Origin: Actinomycetes bacterium
Lineage (GTDB): Bacteria > Actinomycetota > Acidimicrobiia > Acidimicrobiales > Acidimicrobiaceae
Assembly (NCBI GenBank): GCA_021805205.1
Contig: JAJZFV010000020.1
Location: forward strand, 1 to 52,145
DNA: 52,145 nucleotides
Direction: 5' to 3'
Numbering within the stretch: the stretch's first letter is position 1; each line of letters starts with the position of its first letter. Below are positions 36,744 through 46,477 of the stretch, piece by piece. The notes under the pieces are model-generated. The model searched no databases. It had not been told where the DNA came from and worked only from the letters and a program-made list of their open reading frames with translations. The translations under genes were made by a program, and so were the position numbers.

Positions 36744-37937
36744 TTGAAGAACGTCACCAAACTGATCGCGGTCGACACCCTACGCCAATTCGGCCTTGGC
36801 TTTTTCACCATTACCTTCGCCCTAAAGGCAGGCCAGATCGGCTTTAGTGCCCTTGGCTTAGGAGTAGTGACCACCATTTCGGTACTCGTCAGCATTGCAA
36901 TAACGCGACTTATTGGCGAGCGAATAAAGCAATCCTCCTCGATTCGGACGACTCTTTTACTGTCGGGGTTAGCCATGGCTGGAACTGGGGCAATAGTTGG
37001 ACTGACAAAGACAACTCCGATCTTCGTCGGGGCCGCCCTCCTCGGCTTTCTACCTCCGCTCGGTGGTCAATTCGTCGCGGCCCTGGTAGAGGGACAGCTA
37101 GCTCATACCGACGCTTCAAAAAGGACCGAGACCTTCGCCCGTTATGGCTTTGCCACCACCTCAGCAGGTGCGCTGGGAGCATTAGCCGCGGCACTACCAC
37201 ACTACTTAGGTGCCTCGAGCTCAGGTGCAGTAACGGCAATGAATCTGGCTTACTCCGCCATTGGTATAGTCGTAGCGCTATTGGCAATTACAAGTAGAGC
37301 CATTACTGACGATGCAACGCCTCAAGTGGCAGCACCGATAACTGAGGAGGTTTCAGTCGAGAGCAATAGAAACATCAATCGACTTTCTATCCTATTTATC
37401 TTCGACTCCACCGGCAGTGGAACCGTCACGCCTGCTTTGATCGCCTTTTGGCTTCACCAAAGGTACCAGATTACACTAGGTCACTTAGCACTTCTCTACT
37501 TTGTTATGGCAATTTTGAATTCAGTGTCGTTTCCTCTCGCAGCTCGGATTTCCAAGAAGATTGGATTGCTCAATACCGCTGTTTTCACCCATATTCCATC
37601 TTCGCTCTTGCTCATCGCTGTTCCATTTTCTGGAAGCGCCACGATAGCGAGTCTCTTTCTTATCGCCCGTTCGATATTGGTTGAGATGGACATACCGACT
37701 CGTCAAAGCTACATCGCATCGATCGTTGCCCCATCTCTCCGGACCAAGGCTGCTGCACGAACCTCGATGAGCAAACAGACAGGTAGGGCTATCGGCCCCC
37801 TTATCGGTGGTGCAACCTTGAGTACAATAGGCGCGGTCGCTCCCTTTTTGATCGGCGGGGTTATGAAGATTGGCTACGACTTATCCTTATGGCGAAGTTT
37901 CAAGCAGGTAAAAGAGCACCCTCTCAACCAAAGCTAA
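36744..37937 (+). CDS. MFS transporter
   Basis: The 397-residue protein has about 12 hydrophobic segments in two halves joined by a polar loop near residues 190-215 (DDATPQVAAPITEEV). Each half resembles the major facilitator fold: ARISKKIGLLN between helices in the second half recalls the MFS loop, and SKQTGRAIGPLIGGATLS the later motif seen in drug and sugar efflux members. It starts at TTG after TAGG. It is divergent from queC with a 220-base gap. Substrate unknown; efflux of a small hydrophobic compound is a guess from the overall pattern. Confidence 0.85.
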   Translation: MKNVTKLIAVDTLRQFGLGFFTITFALKAGQIGFSALGLGVVTTISVLVSIAITRLIGERIKQSSSIRTTLLLSGLAMAGTGAIVGLTKTTPIFVGAALLGFLPPLGGQFVAALVEGQLAHTDASKRTETFARYGFATTSAGALGALAAALPHYLGASSSGAVTAMNLAYSAIGIVVALLAITSRAITDDATPQVAAPITEEVSVESNRNINRLSILFIFDSTGSGTVTPALIAFWLHQRYQITLGHLALLYFVMAILNSVSFPLAARISKKIGLLNTAVFTHIPSSLLLIAVPFSGSATIASLFLIARSILVEMDIPTRQSYIASIVAPSLRTKAAARTSMSKQTGRAIGPLIGGATLSTIGAVAPFLIGGVMKIGYDLSLWRSFKQVKEHPLNQS

Positions 37938-38489
37938 AAAGAAAATTTAATCTCAAACAAGCTGACCGTAGCCCATCTAGGACCCAATTCCGCCGACGAT
38001 TGCAGAGTAAAACCCACCTCGTCGCTCAAATAGGTTGTGTAAAGTGAGCGATAGGTAGATCGGCCACGGAACCTCGCAAATTGGCCGACACAGAGCTATC
38101 CCTTATCGCTACAAAAGTAGTTGAGCTAGAAGGGTTGCAACTCAAAGATGAAAAAGGTCGTCGGAGCTTCGACGAGGACTTTAGCACCAAGGCGGACAAT
38201 TTCGTTGCAATAGGGAACCACCACGCAATCGACGTGAATGTCAGCTCAGCTATCTCTACGACAACGCTCGACAATCCAATTCACCAAGAGTGGGGCTAAC
38301 CACAGTTAGGGCGAAGACGACTTGGACTTAGGTCAAGATATCTGTCGCTCTTGGCAAGAATTTGAATTATTAGTTACTTTGCTTGTCTTTATCCTTCATT
38401 GAAAAACGTTGCACTCCGATCTCAGTAACCTCAGTAATACTTGGGGTGAACATACCACAATCCACCCTCGCAATCTCACTTTGACCTTA
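37938..38489. other. Convergent intergenic stretch without a clear gene
   Basis: About 550 bases between the MFS gene and the DUF2142 gene. A 72-codon frame from TTG at 38081 (LSLIATKVVELEGLQLKDEK near its start) has host-like codon use but no ribosome site, and a similar frame occurs antisense. It could be a decayed gene. I found no clear terminator hairpin for either flanking gene. Confidence 0.4.
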
Positions 38490-39959
38490 TCAGGACAGCC
38501 AAAATCTAACAACCAGTGTCGTAACATTGACGATTGAGTAGACGATTGCTATCGGGTAGAGGGTTGAATCGTAGATGAGAGGTACTTTAGTGCGCAACCT
38601 ACTTAAGAATTTGATGGTTTGGGCGCGTTGAGGCAGCAGCATCACCAGTGGGAAGATTGGAAGAAAGTACCGTCCCTGCACTCCCAAGATGACTACCGCA
38701 CGGTATGGAGTAAAGGTGACATAAAGTGCAGCTTCAACTGCCAAAACAGACAGTATCACCGACCCTAAAGTTACAATAACTGATCTGTAGGTCGTTGAAT
38801 TTAACTCTACTCCCACTAGGAAATTTAAGATCGACGCTGCCAAAACGAGACCCAAAAGAACAAATGACCAGTTCGGCAAGTATGTATCTAGCCAACCAAG
38901 TTGGCCAATTGCACTATGGAAGTAGAACTCCCAAAGTCTTCGCGTAGTGATTTCGGCGTCGTGGATGAAGGTAAATGGATTGAGGACCACGAATTTGATC
39001 TGCTTCGAAGGCGAGACGTTTGCTACCCCATTGATCGAAGTAACCAAGCTTGAACCAGCAAAGAGGTACCAAAGGGCATTTGTAGCCACACCCACAATAA
39101 AGGGGAAAATCCGATTAATGATTCTCCAAATCTTTGGAGCCGCGGTGCGATCTGGAAGTCCAAAGGCGAGATATAGAAGTACGTACGGTGGTTTGGTTAC
39201 GGCGACCGGTATCAGGAGCAGGGTTGGCAAGAGACGCATAAATCCACTGAGTCGAACTCCGCTCTTGATTGCGTCTACGTTTCTCATCTGCAGGGCCAAT
39301 GCAAGTACGGCCAAAGTTATGAGATTTGAATCTCGTGAGACTGAACCGAACAGACTGAGAGAAATCGGCAAAAAGGAGACTGCATAGATGAAAAACCTGG
39401 CCTTGGGTTTGCTCAAGAAGACCGCCAAGGAGAGGATCGCTATTGCCGTCAAGGCATTGATCGCCTCTGCTAGGTAGTACGAGGTAAGGATCGAGAGCGA
39501 AAACAAGCGACCTATCCATACTCCAATTACATCGGGTATGTAGAGAATGGGAGGATCAAAGGAGGCTTGTGTAAAGGTTGAAAATACCCTCCGTGACGAC
39601 CAAGATAGGTGCATCGCTTGTTGAAATTCGCTGGCATTTACCCTTACGCTCGGATGAAAAGGAATCTTCGTGAACAATTGAATGAAGTAACTTAGATCGA
39701 TCGGCAAGGGGTAGCCAGCTTGCTTTCCTTGTATAACCGGGGATAGTCCTCCGTAGGCGAGAGAGGCTGCCTTCAAAAAGTGCACCGGCGTGTCCGGAAC
39801 TTGGAAGGGTGGAGTAAGCGCCATGGTAATTCCTATCGCTAGGAGTAGGAACATCGCAAAGATGAGGGCTGAATTTAGACGATTAGTCTCTTCCGACGAA
39901 AAGTCACTTACTTGGCTATCTGCCGGAATTACGGAGACCTTTTTACCTTGAGTTGCCAC
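38490..39959 (-). CDS. DUF2142-type polytopic membrane protein
   Basis: The 489-residue protein has about 11-12 transmembrane segments after a cytoplasmic tail of roughly 28 residues. The first loop, after helix 1, reads TPPFQVPDTPVHFLKAASLA, matching the PDEPAHF-type acidic loop of DUF2142 membrane proteins, which are thought to be GT-C-like enzymes or cell-surface polysaccharide factors. The downstream GT2 and DUF2304 genes make a role in polyprenyl-phosphate-sugar-dependent glycosylation plausible. It starts at GTG without a good ribosome site. No closer function can be read from sequence. Confidence 0.8.
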   Translation of the reverse strand: MATQGKKVSVIPADSQVSDFSSEETNRLNSALIFAMFLLLAIGITMALTPPFQVPDTPVHFLKAASLAYGGLSPVIQGKQAGYPLPIDLSYFIQLFTKIPFHPSVRVNASEFQQAMHLSWSSRRVFSTFTQASFDPPILYIPDVIGVWIGRLFSLSILTSYYLAEAINALTAIAILSLAVFLSKPKARFFIYAVSFLPISLSLFGSVSRDSNLITLAVLALALQMRNVDAIKSGVRLSGFMRLLPTLLLIPVAVTKPPYVLLYLAFGLPDRTAAPKIWRIINRIFPFIVGVATNALWYLFAGSSLVTSINGVANVSPSKQIKFVVLNPFTFIHDAEITTRRLWEFYFHSAIGQLGWLDTYLPNWSFVLLGLVLAASILNFLVGVELNSTTYRSVIVTLGSVILSVLAVEAALYVTFTPYRAVVILGVQGRYFLPIFPLVMLLPQRAQTIKFLSRLRTKVPLIYDSTLYPIAIVYSIVNVTTLVVRFWLS

Positions 39960-40375
39960 TACCGAATGGTATCCTTGCCCATTTCATTCCGCCGACTTAG
40001 ATTGATTAAGGCTAGTCCAAAGTGGTCACGCTCAGCCTGATCTCACCCTTTTTTGCAACCACATTTACATCGATCAAGACAATTCATCGCCGCCGCTATC
40101 GCGGTCACCTGGTTCGATCAATGGCGCGCACAGAGTAAGCACATAGCCCCAGTAATCATATCGCCCCATCGAAAAGATGGTCCAGAGGGGATTTTGAAAT
40201 AAGTTTTAACGGCCACAGACGGGATCGACCCTCCAAATCCGCCTCAATTGCTAGTTTTTCTAGAGTTCAAGGGTGGTCGGGGCCCCTTTAAGTTTTAAAG
40301 TGGCCAGTGGAATTGGGGCATCCACAGTTCAAAAGGAAGATAGTTGACCTTCTGAGCTTTTATGTAGCCAAGATT
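39960..40375. other. Intergenic region without a gene
   Basis: About 415 bases between the DUF2304 gene and the DUF2142 gene, both on the minus strand. It should hold the promoter of the DUF2142 gene. Only short frames and no obvious structured element were seen. Confidence 0.35.
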
Positions 40376-40711
40376 TTACGAATCGTTATCGATCTTGTCC
40401 TTCATCAAAGCTATTTCGACTACAACTCGTTCGAGCTTGGTCTCCAATCTTGAAATCGCAGCCGTTAGTTGAAAGACGATAATCGTCAGAAAAACCACCG
40501 CCATCAAAAGCAGAAGGTTCGATGCGACTTGAAAGCCAAAGACCTTAGCGGCAAATCGAATCGAAACTGGGAAGACTGCGATCACCACCGCTATCAATCC
40601 GATCGGGATCCACACCGCAACGTAACGCTCTTTTAGCGACTTTCTCCTAATCGAGAAGACGATATACCAGAATATAAATAGTGCCAATGCAAGGGTCGAA
40701 AGTCGCAGCAC
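40376..40711 (-). CDS. DUF2304 small membrane protein
   Basis: The 111-residue protein has three hydrophobic segments (LSTLALALFIFWYIVF, WIPIGLIAVVIAVFPV and LLLLMAVVFLTIIVF) followed by a C-terminal coiled coil (RLETKLERVVVEIALMKDK). This is the DUF2304 architecture. Such proteins are commonly encoded next to a dolichol-phosphate-sugar-synthase-like GT2, as here, 11 bases downstream of it, and probably anchor or assist that enzyme. GTG start has AGG six bases ahead. It has no catalytic motif of its own. Confidence 0.88.
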   Translation of the reverse strand: MLRLSTLALALFIFWYIVFSIRRKSLKERYVAVWIPIGLIAVVIAVFPVSIRFAAKVFGFQVASNLLLLMAVVFLTIIVFQLTAAISRLETKLERVVVEIALMKDKIDNDS

Positions 40712-40722
40712 CTAGAACCTGC

Positions 40723-41433
40723 TCACTTGCTCAAACTATTGTTGATAATAAAGATCAAAATCGCACCAAGCATTCGTGCCATCGAAAAAGCTGAACGCAG
40801 CGGCCCGTTGCTAGGAACTCCTCCCAATCGAGGTTGCATTCGTACTCCAACTTCACCGACACTTAAGTTGCTCTTGTGAGCAACCATAAGCGACTCTACT
40901 GTATCTCCAAGATACTCGGTAGGGTAATTGATTGAGAAGATCTCAATTGCCCTGGAACTTGCTCCCCTAAATCCGCTAGTAACGTCGGTGAGCTTCACCC
41001 CAATCAATCGCGAGACGGTGTAGCAGAGAAATTTCATTGCGGCGGAGCGTACTTTTCCTACTTGATAGGTATCGTCGTATCTAAATCGCGAGCCGACGAC
41101 GACGTCGTAGGTGTCCAACCCCTCCTCCAACACTTCCAAGAACTCCGGTAGGTGTTGTCCATCGGCGTCAAACTGCAAAACCTTATTAAAACCGTTACGC
41201 TTGGCAAAGGTAAATCCGGTTCTCATCGCAGCGCCAACACCTAAATTGAAGGCCAAGGATACGGTTCTTACACCAAAGTCTCTACACTTTTGTGCGGTAT
41301 CATCCTGCGAACCGTCGTCGATAACGAGGATGTTACTCTTGGGCACGAAACTCACTAGCCGAGTGAGAGTTCCCACGATCGCTTCAGATTCGTTCAATGC
41401 GGGAATACATACGAGGGTACCCTCAGAAATCAC
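40723..41433 (-). CDS. GT2 glycosyltransferase, polyprenyl-phosphate sugar synthase-like
   Basis: About 236 residues of the GT-A fold: LVCIPALNESEAIVGTL at the start, ILVIDDGSQDDT, NLGVGAAMRTGF and FDADGQHLPE, the DxD motif that binds the metal and nucleotide sugar. These match polyprenyl-phosphate mannose/glucose synthases, which charge a lipid carrier with a hexose on the inner face of the membrane. I chose GTG at 41433 because GAGG lies eight bases ahead; a GTG three codons earlier abuts the same GAGG. DUF2304 follows 11 bases downstream and the two form an operon. No C-terminal membrane span is present, which fits reliance on the DUF2304 partner. Confidence 0.9.
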   Translation of the reverse strand: MISEGTLVCIPALNESEAIVGTLTRLVSFVPKSNILVIDDGSQDDTAQKCRDFGVRTVSLAFNLGVGAAMRTGFTFAKRNGFNKVLQFDADGQHLPEFLEVLEEGLDTYDVVVGSRFRYDDTYQVGKVRSAAMKFLCYTVSRLIGVKLTDVTSGFRGASSRAIEIFSINYPTEYLGDTVESLMVAHKSNLSVGEVGVRMQPRLGGVPSNGPLRSAFSMARMLGAILIFIINNSLSK

Positions 41434-42277
41434 TTCGAACACCTCAGTAAAATTCGCACAATCGGAGGCGCATTCAATTCTCTACGTACTTCTCGGCACC
41501 TTTTACGGTTGGGCGTGACGTTTATCTCAAAAGACCACCCAGCGCCTGTAATCAGATTAGCGAGAATTTCAGCCGCACCCATTTATTAAACTTCGTTTTT
41601 CAGTGCCGAGTTGCCGTTACCGAATCCCTCAAAGTGCCAATAGTGTAGCTTGTTCCCGATACTCCAGTTGACTAATTTAAAACTACGACCACATAGATTT
41701 TCACCACTCATTCCTCAGTGAGATTTAACGCTCCAGAGATGACACCATCGTCACGTAACGATCAAATCGAATCACCGATCTAATTAGTTAACGTCTTTTT
41801 GCCGACGCTCTCTTTGCCGACCCTCTTTTTTCAATTTAGGCTCAGTTGGTTGCAATTTGAAGTTGCGAAGTGGTAGGCGAACTCCCTTTAGAGTTGCCCC
41901 CAGAACAAAGGCCCGGTGCTAAGGTGGCTTACCTCACTCTTTAAGATCCTCAACTTGACCATCTATAGGTGTATCGGAGACCTCCGATATTGAATTTCAA
42001 CCTCTAATTGAGATGCTAATTCGAAGTCTTTATTTTTGTCGTGCCACCGTGAAGGTACCGGTCACTTTCATCCTTGATAGATGCCTACTCGGCTAGGTGC
42101 ATTTCGCTAAGAACAGCGTCGTCGTAGCTAACAAGGCGAACTATCGACTAGAAAACATAGCCCCAAGTCAAAGGCCTCTGGCACCGCTTACTTTATAGCG
42201 ACATCGATTTCTCAGTGAAAGCAACAATTAGTTTGAGTAAATTAGGTATCAAATCAATCAAACGAGGATGTAGAGCA
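41434..42277. other. Long divergent intergenic region
   Basis: About 840 bases between the GT2 gene and the acyl-CoA synthetase gene, which diverge. A seven-base inverted repeat ATCGGAG-AC-CTCCGAT sits at 41973-41988, and a near-repeat TTTGCCGAC-GCTCTC/TTTGCCGACCCTC around 41799-41830. No gene, tRNA or structured leader could be supported. Confidence 0.4.
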
Positions 42278-43963
42278 TTGAATTACGAAGAGGCCTTTGC
42301 AGCAGTTACGGGTCCAGGGCAGCTTTTCGAGATTACAGAGGGGAATATCCTCGGCCACCACATGAAGTACTTCGCCCACACTCCCCCCTCCTTGGGTGAC
42401 CTCTTTGGTCGCTGTAGAGATTTTGGGGACAAAGAGGCTGTGGTCTACGGCACCGAGAGGATCTCCTATTCCACCCTCATGGATCAAGCCGATCGCATCG
42501 CCCACCTTCTTTCGGTTGACCTTGGAGTCCAAAAGGGTGACCGGGTGGCTATCGCGATGCGAAACTTACCAGAGTGGATCTCAACCTACATAGCAGTACA
42601 CCTAATTGGTGGGGTTGCGACACTAATTAACGCATGGTGGCAACCGAACGAGATCGCTTACTCACTAGACGACTCCACCCCAAAGGTGATCGTATGTGAC
42701 AAAGATCGTGCTACTCGAAGCATAGATGCCGCCCGTGAACGCGGGGTAAAACTAGTCGTGGTACGAGACTTCGATCGAGAGATAGATGGGGAGGGTGTTA
42801 TCCACCTCGACCCCAACGACACTTCGCTCCCCACTAACTACACCAGGCCAGCGATGGACCACGAAGATGATGCCACGATTCTCTATACCTCGGGCACAAC
42901 TGGCTTTCCAAAGGGTGCCGTTTCGTCGCAGCGAGGGGTTCTCACCGCCATCTTCGCCAACGGTGCCAGGGCTGCAATTGCGATGCTAAGGAACCCCGAA
43001 GCCAATACTCCAAGGTTTCCAACCGCCTTTATCTTGGCGATACCGCTCTTTCACGTCACCGGATCAGTCGCTGTAATGCTCTCGGCTCTGGTGTCTGGTG
43101 CCAAGATCGTACTGATGCATCGCTGGGATCCGAACGAGGCTGCGAGAATCATCGAGGAAGAGAGGATCACCCGCTTTGTTGGCGTTCCAACGATGTCGAT
43201 CGACCTACTAGAAAACGAAGAGTTCCTAAAGCGCGATACCTCATCCCTGACCCACATTGGAGGTGGCGGTTCGGCGGTTCCCCCGGAGTTGATTCGCAAG
43301 ATCGCCTCGACCCCAGGAAAGGGAGCGCCAGGATTTGGTTATGGTATGACCGAAACCAACTCCTATGGACCTCAAATTGAGGGAGAAGAGGCCCTAGCTC
43401 GACCTACTAGCGCTGGCAAACCACTACCCATACTTGAAGTAGCGATATTCAATGAATTCGGCGAGCGCCAAGAGCCAAACGTTCGCGGAGAGATCTGCTT
43501 CAGCGGCCCAAATGTAATCAAGGGGTACTGGAACAATGAAGCCGCCACTAAGGCTGCCTTCTTTGGCTCCTTCCTTAGATCAGGCGACATCGGCTACATC
43601 GACGAAGATGGCTACACCTACGTTGAAGACCGCATAAAGGATATGGTAATTCGAGGTGGAGAAAACGTATACTGCGCTGAGGTTGAAGCCGCCATCTACG
43701 AGTGTGACGGGGTACATGAGGCCGCGGTATTTGGCCTACCCGATCCCCGCTTAGGCGAAGAAGTCGCTGCGGTGGTCTACAAGATTGCAGGATCCGATCT
43801 AACTGCAGAGTCACTCGAGGCGCAGCTGACGGCTAAAATCGCCAAGTTCAAGGTGCCGTCAAAGATCTTTATCGTCGACGAGCAACTTCCACGCGGCGCC
43901 ACTGGCAAGATACTAAAGCGCGACCTAAAAGAGTTCTACTCTAAGGCGACCAATACAAACTAG
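42278..43963 (+). CDS. Acyl-CoA synthetase / AMP-dependent ligase (ANL family)
   Basis: About 561 residues, activating a carboxylic acid with ATP to an acyl-adenylate and then to the CoA thioester. Motifs: P-loop ILYTSGTTGFPKGAV near residue 205, FGYGMTETNSYG (A5 region), RSGDIGYIDEDGY (A7), DRIKDMVIRGGENVY (A8) and the C-terminal ATGKILKRDLKE with the catalytic lysine. All are intact, so it is probably active; chain length cannot be told. I chose TTG at 42278 with GAGGA nine bases upstream (an ATG-stop pair overlaps this site); the frame stays open to a GTG at 42215. A hairpin downstream separates it from a convergent GNAT gene. Confidence 0.92.
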   Translation: MNYEEAFAAVTGPGQLFEITEGNILGHHMKYFAHTPPSLGDLFGRCRDFGDKEAVVYGTERISYSTLMDQADRIAHLLSVDLGVQKGDRVAIAMRNLPEWISTYIAVHLIGGVATLINAWWQPNEIAYSLDDSTPKVIVCDKDRATRSIDAARERGVKLVVVRDFDREIDGEGVIHLDPNDTSLPTNYTRPAMDHEDDATILYTSGTTGFPKGAVSSQRGVLTAIFANGARAAIAMLRNPEANTPRFPTAFILAIPLFHVTGSVAVMLSALVSGAKIVLMHRWDPNEAARIIEEERITRFVGVPTMSIDLLENEEFLKRDTSSLTHIGGGGSAVPPELIRKIASTPGKGAPGFGYGMTETNSYGPQIEGEEALARPTSAGKPLPILEVAIFNEFGERQEPNVRGEICFSGPNVIKGYWNNEAATKAAFFGSFLRSGDIGYIDEDGYTYVEDRIKDMVIRGGENVYCAEVEAAIYECDGVHEAAVFGLPDPRLGEEVAAVVYKIAGSDLTAESLEAQLTAKIAKFKVPSKIFIVDEQLPRGATGKILKRDLKEFYSKATNTN

Positions 43964-43995
43964 ATAGTCGTCACGGATCAGGTATATAACCTTTT

Positions 43996-44035
43996 CAACT
44001 ACAGCCCACAAGCTAGCAGCAGTGGGCTGTAGTTG
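43996..44035. terminator. Perfect 14-bp hairpin between convergent acyl-CoA synthetase and GNAT genes
   Basis: Arms 43996-44009 (CAACTACAGCCCAC) and 44022-44035 (its reverse complement) flank a 12-base loop containing AGCTAGC. It stands in the 79-base gap between two convergent stops, with TTGTATAT after the right arm and AAAAGG before the left, so it may end transcription from both sides. Confidence 0.75.
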
Positions 44036-44042
44036 TATATCG

Positions 44043-44582
44043 CTATTGGTCGGTCGATAGACGGGAGAAGACCTTGGCGTCGTAGTAGTCCTCCCCCACC
44101 TTTGCCCCGCTACGAGCGATCCCCTCAAGTTGGTATCCGGCACCAAGTGCTACGTTAATGCTTCTTTGGTTTTCAGTTGCAACGTTAATAACTAGTCGGC
44201 GAAGTAGGAGCTCTTCAAATCCAAACTGAGTTAGCGCCTCAACTGACCTACTGACTATACCCTTGCCTTCGAAGTTAGCTCCGAGCCAATAACCGATCTC
44301 ACCAGCATTTTGCACCTTCTCCACCTCGATCGAGATCACCCCCGCTACTTTGCCGAGATACGAGATGGCAAAAGTGTAACTCTGCCCAAGGGCGAACGCC
44401 TGGCGCTTCTCGGCGATAAAGGCCTCGACGTCGCTTACGCTTAGGGTATTTGAAACAAAGCCGAGCCACTTTCCCAATCTCTCCCGAGAACCATCGATCA
44501 AGTCGAAGAGGTAAATACCGTCGCGTGGCGCAACGATTGACAATTCGATTTCGTCGTCGATATGGTGCCCTAAGATATTCAT
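44043..44582 (-). CDS. GNAT acetyltransferase, RimJ/RimL-like
   Basis: About 179 residues with the GNAT fold: FAISYLGKVAGVISIEV (beta strands 2-3), IGYWLGANFEGKGIVSRSVEALTQFGFEELLLRRLVINV with the acetyl-CoA-binding Q/R-x-x-G-x-G/A-like turn in FEGKGIVSRS, and ENQRSINVALGAGYQLEGIARS, which matches ribosomal-protein-type RimJ/RimL enzymes. It acetylates an unknown protein or small-molecule amine. I chose ATG at 44582 because GGGAGGG precedes it by two to three bases; an in-frame TTG at 44606 has none. It diverges from the LysE gene 48 bases away. Confidence 0.88.
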   Translation of the reverse strand: MNILGHHIDDEIELSIVAPRDGIYLFDLIDGSRERLGKWLGFVSNTLSVSDVEAFIAEKRQAFALGQSYTFAISYLGKVAGVISIEVEKVQNAGEIGYWLGANFEGKGIVSRSVEALTQFGFEELLLRRLVINVATENQRSINVALGAGYQLEGIARSGAKVGEDYYDAKVFSRLSTDQ

Positions 44583-44630
44583 GACCCTCCCTAGCGTCCC
44601 TGGCAAGTGATCCCTGAAAGAGTTCCTGCG

Positions 44631-45239
44631 ATGAAAGAGATATTAGCCTTCACAGTTGCATCAATCGCCGTAGCGCTTATCCCGGGCCCTGACACCATGG
44701 TGGTTCTTAGGGCTTCTATATCAGGTGGCAGACGAGATGGCCTTGCCACCATCTGCGGTATCTTAACTGGCCTCTTCGCCTGGATAACACTTACCACCGC
44801 TGGAGTAGCCGTCCTCTTTGCCGCATCGAAAGTAGGCTACCTGATATTGCACATTGCAGGTGGCATTTACCTGCTCTATCTAGGTGTGACCGCCATATTT
44901 GCTAAGAACTCACCCCTCAACATCAAGGCAGACGACCGCCCTAGAAGCGCCATTGCGGCATTTACCAAGGGGATGGCTACCGACCTTCTGAATCCAAAGG
45001 TGGGGATCTTCTTCATCTCCTTCCTACCGAGTTTCATTCCTAAAGGTGCCAATGTGGCGGCATCGACCTTGCTTTATGGGATCGACTTCCTTGTGGTATC
45101 TCTCATCTACCTCATAGTCGTAGTATTTGGCTCCCAAGCTCTGATCAACCTCCTTGGAAATCGTAAAAAGAGAAGGGGTGTTGAGGTTACTACTGGTGTC
45201 ATCCTTTCGGCCTTCGGGATAAAGATCCTCCTGGGCTGA
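44631..45239 (+). CDS. LysE/RhtB-family amino-acid exporter
   Basis: About 202 residues with six hydrophobic segments. The start MKEILAFTVASIAVALIPGPDTMVVLRASISGG carries the LysE hallmark PGPDT; FTKGMATDLLNPKVGIFFISFLPSF in the middle is the second family signature. These proteins export amino acids or related metabolites across the cytoplasmic membrane. I use ATG at 44631 (AAAGAG eight bases ahead), which gives the usual family length; an in-frame GTG at 44607 is possible. It is monocistronic between the GNAT gene and the ubiA-like gene. Substrate unknown. Confidence 0.9.
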   Translation: MKEILAFTVASIAVALIPGPDTMVVLRASISGGRRDGLATICGILTGLFAWITLTTAGVAVLFAASKVGYLILHIAGGIYLLYLGVTAIFAKNSPLNIKADDRPRSAIAAFTKGMATDLLNPKVGIFFISFLPSFIPKGANVAASTLLYGIDFLVVSLIYLIVVVFGSQALINLLGNRKKRRGVEVTTGVILSAFGIKILLG

Positions 45240-45343
45240 GCTCTAAGTTCAAATAGGATTGCTAAACGACTAGGATCTAGCTTCGCTTCTTGGACACCAT
45301 ATTGGTGCTTCAAATCTAAAACCCAACACCGAAAGAGATCGCC

Positions 45344-46252
45344 TTGGCTAAGCACAGACGAGCAAGTAGCGCCCCAATCGCCGCCTTTGTAGCCCTAGCA
45401 CGACCAAAGCAGTGGATAAAGAATGGACTCCTCTTTGCAGCTCCAACTGCAGCGGCAAAGCTCTTCGAGGGAGATAACTTTCTCCTAGCCCTAGTCGGGG
45501 CTATTCTCTTCTCGATTGCGGCATCGGGGCTTTATATGATCAACGACGCCAGGGACTTCGAGAGCGATCGCCTCCATCCCACCAAGAAATATCGACCGAT
45601 AGCAGCCGGATTGATTGAGCCACGATCGGCTATAGCGGTAGGTTCAATTTTGATTGCGATCTCTGGGGTCCTCGGCTTTGCCCTCTCGGTCAAGTTCGGG
45701 CTGGTCCTTATCGCCTATCTCGTGACCACGGTTGCATATACCTACTATTTGAAGAACGAACCGGTCATCGACATAGCTATCGTCTCCTTTGGATTTCTAC
45801 TTCGCTCTATCGCGGGTGGCTTGGCCACTCACGTTCCTCTTTCGGTGTGGTTTCTTACAGTCGCAGCATTTGGTTCGCTCTTTATGGTCACCGGTAAGCG
45901 CTACGCCGAGGTTCTCGACGTTGGGGAGAACGCAAAAGCGCACAAGAGCGTCCTTGGGGTCTATTCTGCACCCTACTTGAACTATGTACGTTCACTAGCC
46001 TCGGCGGTCTCGATAGCCGCCTATGGCCTTTGGACCTTTGAAGGCTTTGCGGCTAGAAAAGGTGTGATATTCGTTCAGTTATCTGCGATCCCCTTCGTCA
46101 TTGGGATTTTGATCTACGCCCTCGAAGCCGACAAAGGCAAAGCTGGAAGTCCCGAAGAGGTGGTCCTTTCAAATCGAAGGCTACAGTTGGTGGGCGCTAT
46201 CTGGCTGGTGCTAGTTGCGACTGGCGTCTACTACTCCCACTTTATCAAGTAG
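45344..46252 (+). CDS. ubiA: Decaprenyl-phosphate phosphoribosyltransferase (UbiA family)
   Basis: The 302-residue integral membrane protein has about nine helices. NDARDFESDRLHPTKKYRPIAAG holds the first prenyl-phosphate/Mg motif of UbiA enzymes, and GKRYAEVLDVGENAKAHKSVL is the variant second motif of the actinobacterial enzyme that links PRPP to decaprenyl phosphate (M. tuberculosis Rv3806c). The product is the first intermediate of decaprenylphosphoryl-arabinose (DPA). It starts at TTG behind AGAG. dprE1 and dprE2 follow on the same strand, giving a compact three-gene DPA module; the intermediate phosphatase is not visible here. Confidence 0.92.
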   Translation: MAKHRRASSAPIAAFVALARPKQWIKNGLLFAAPTAAAKLFEGDNFLLALVGAILFSIAASGLYMINDARDFESDRLHPTKKYRPIAAGLIEPRSAIAVGSILIAISGVLGFALSVKFGLVLIAYLVTTVAYTYYLKNEPVIDIAIVSFGFLLRSIAGGLATHVPLSVWFLTVAAFGSLFMVTGKRYAEVLDVGENAKAHKSVLGVYSAPYLNYVRSLASAVSIAAYGLWTFEGFAARKGVIFVQLSAIPFVIGILIYALEADKGKAGSPEEVVLSNRRLQLVGAIWLVLVATGVYYSHFIK

Positions 46253-46477
46253 TAAAACCGAGATAAACCGCCTCTCCAACATCGATAACACCACGACTAG
46301 CTGGGCTTCTAGTGCAGCTCAACCCTTAGATACCGATAATTGAAAACTTAAAGGCTAAATTAGAAGTGGAATTGGTGGCCAGATAGGCCTCTACCGATGG
46401 GCGTGGGGAACCAAACGTCGTTCGGAGGGACTAACGATGATACTTTATCCTTCAATGGCGAAGCACAAAGGAACGTA

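Noticed and set aside
38081..38299. 72-codon plus-strand frame from TTG
   Set aside because: Codon use is host-like but there is no ribosome site or family, and an antisense frame of similar length exists.
41973..41988. ATCGGAG-AC-CTCCGAT inverted repeat
   Set aside because: It is short, about 290 bases from the nearest start, and has no second copy noted; noted only as part of the gap.
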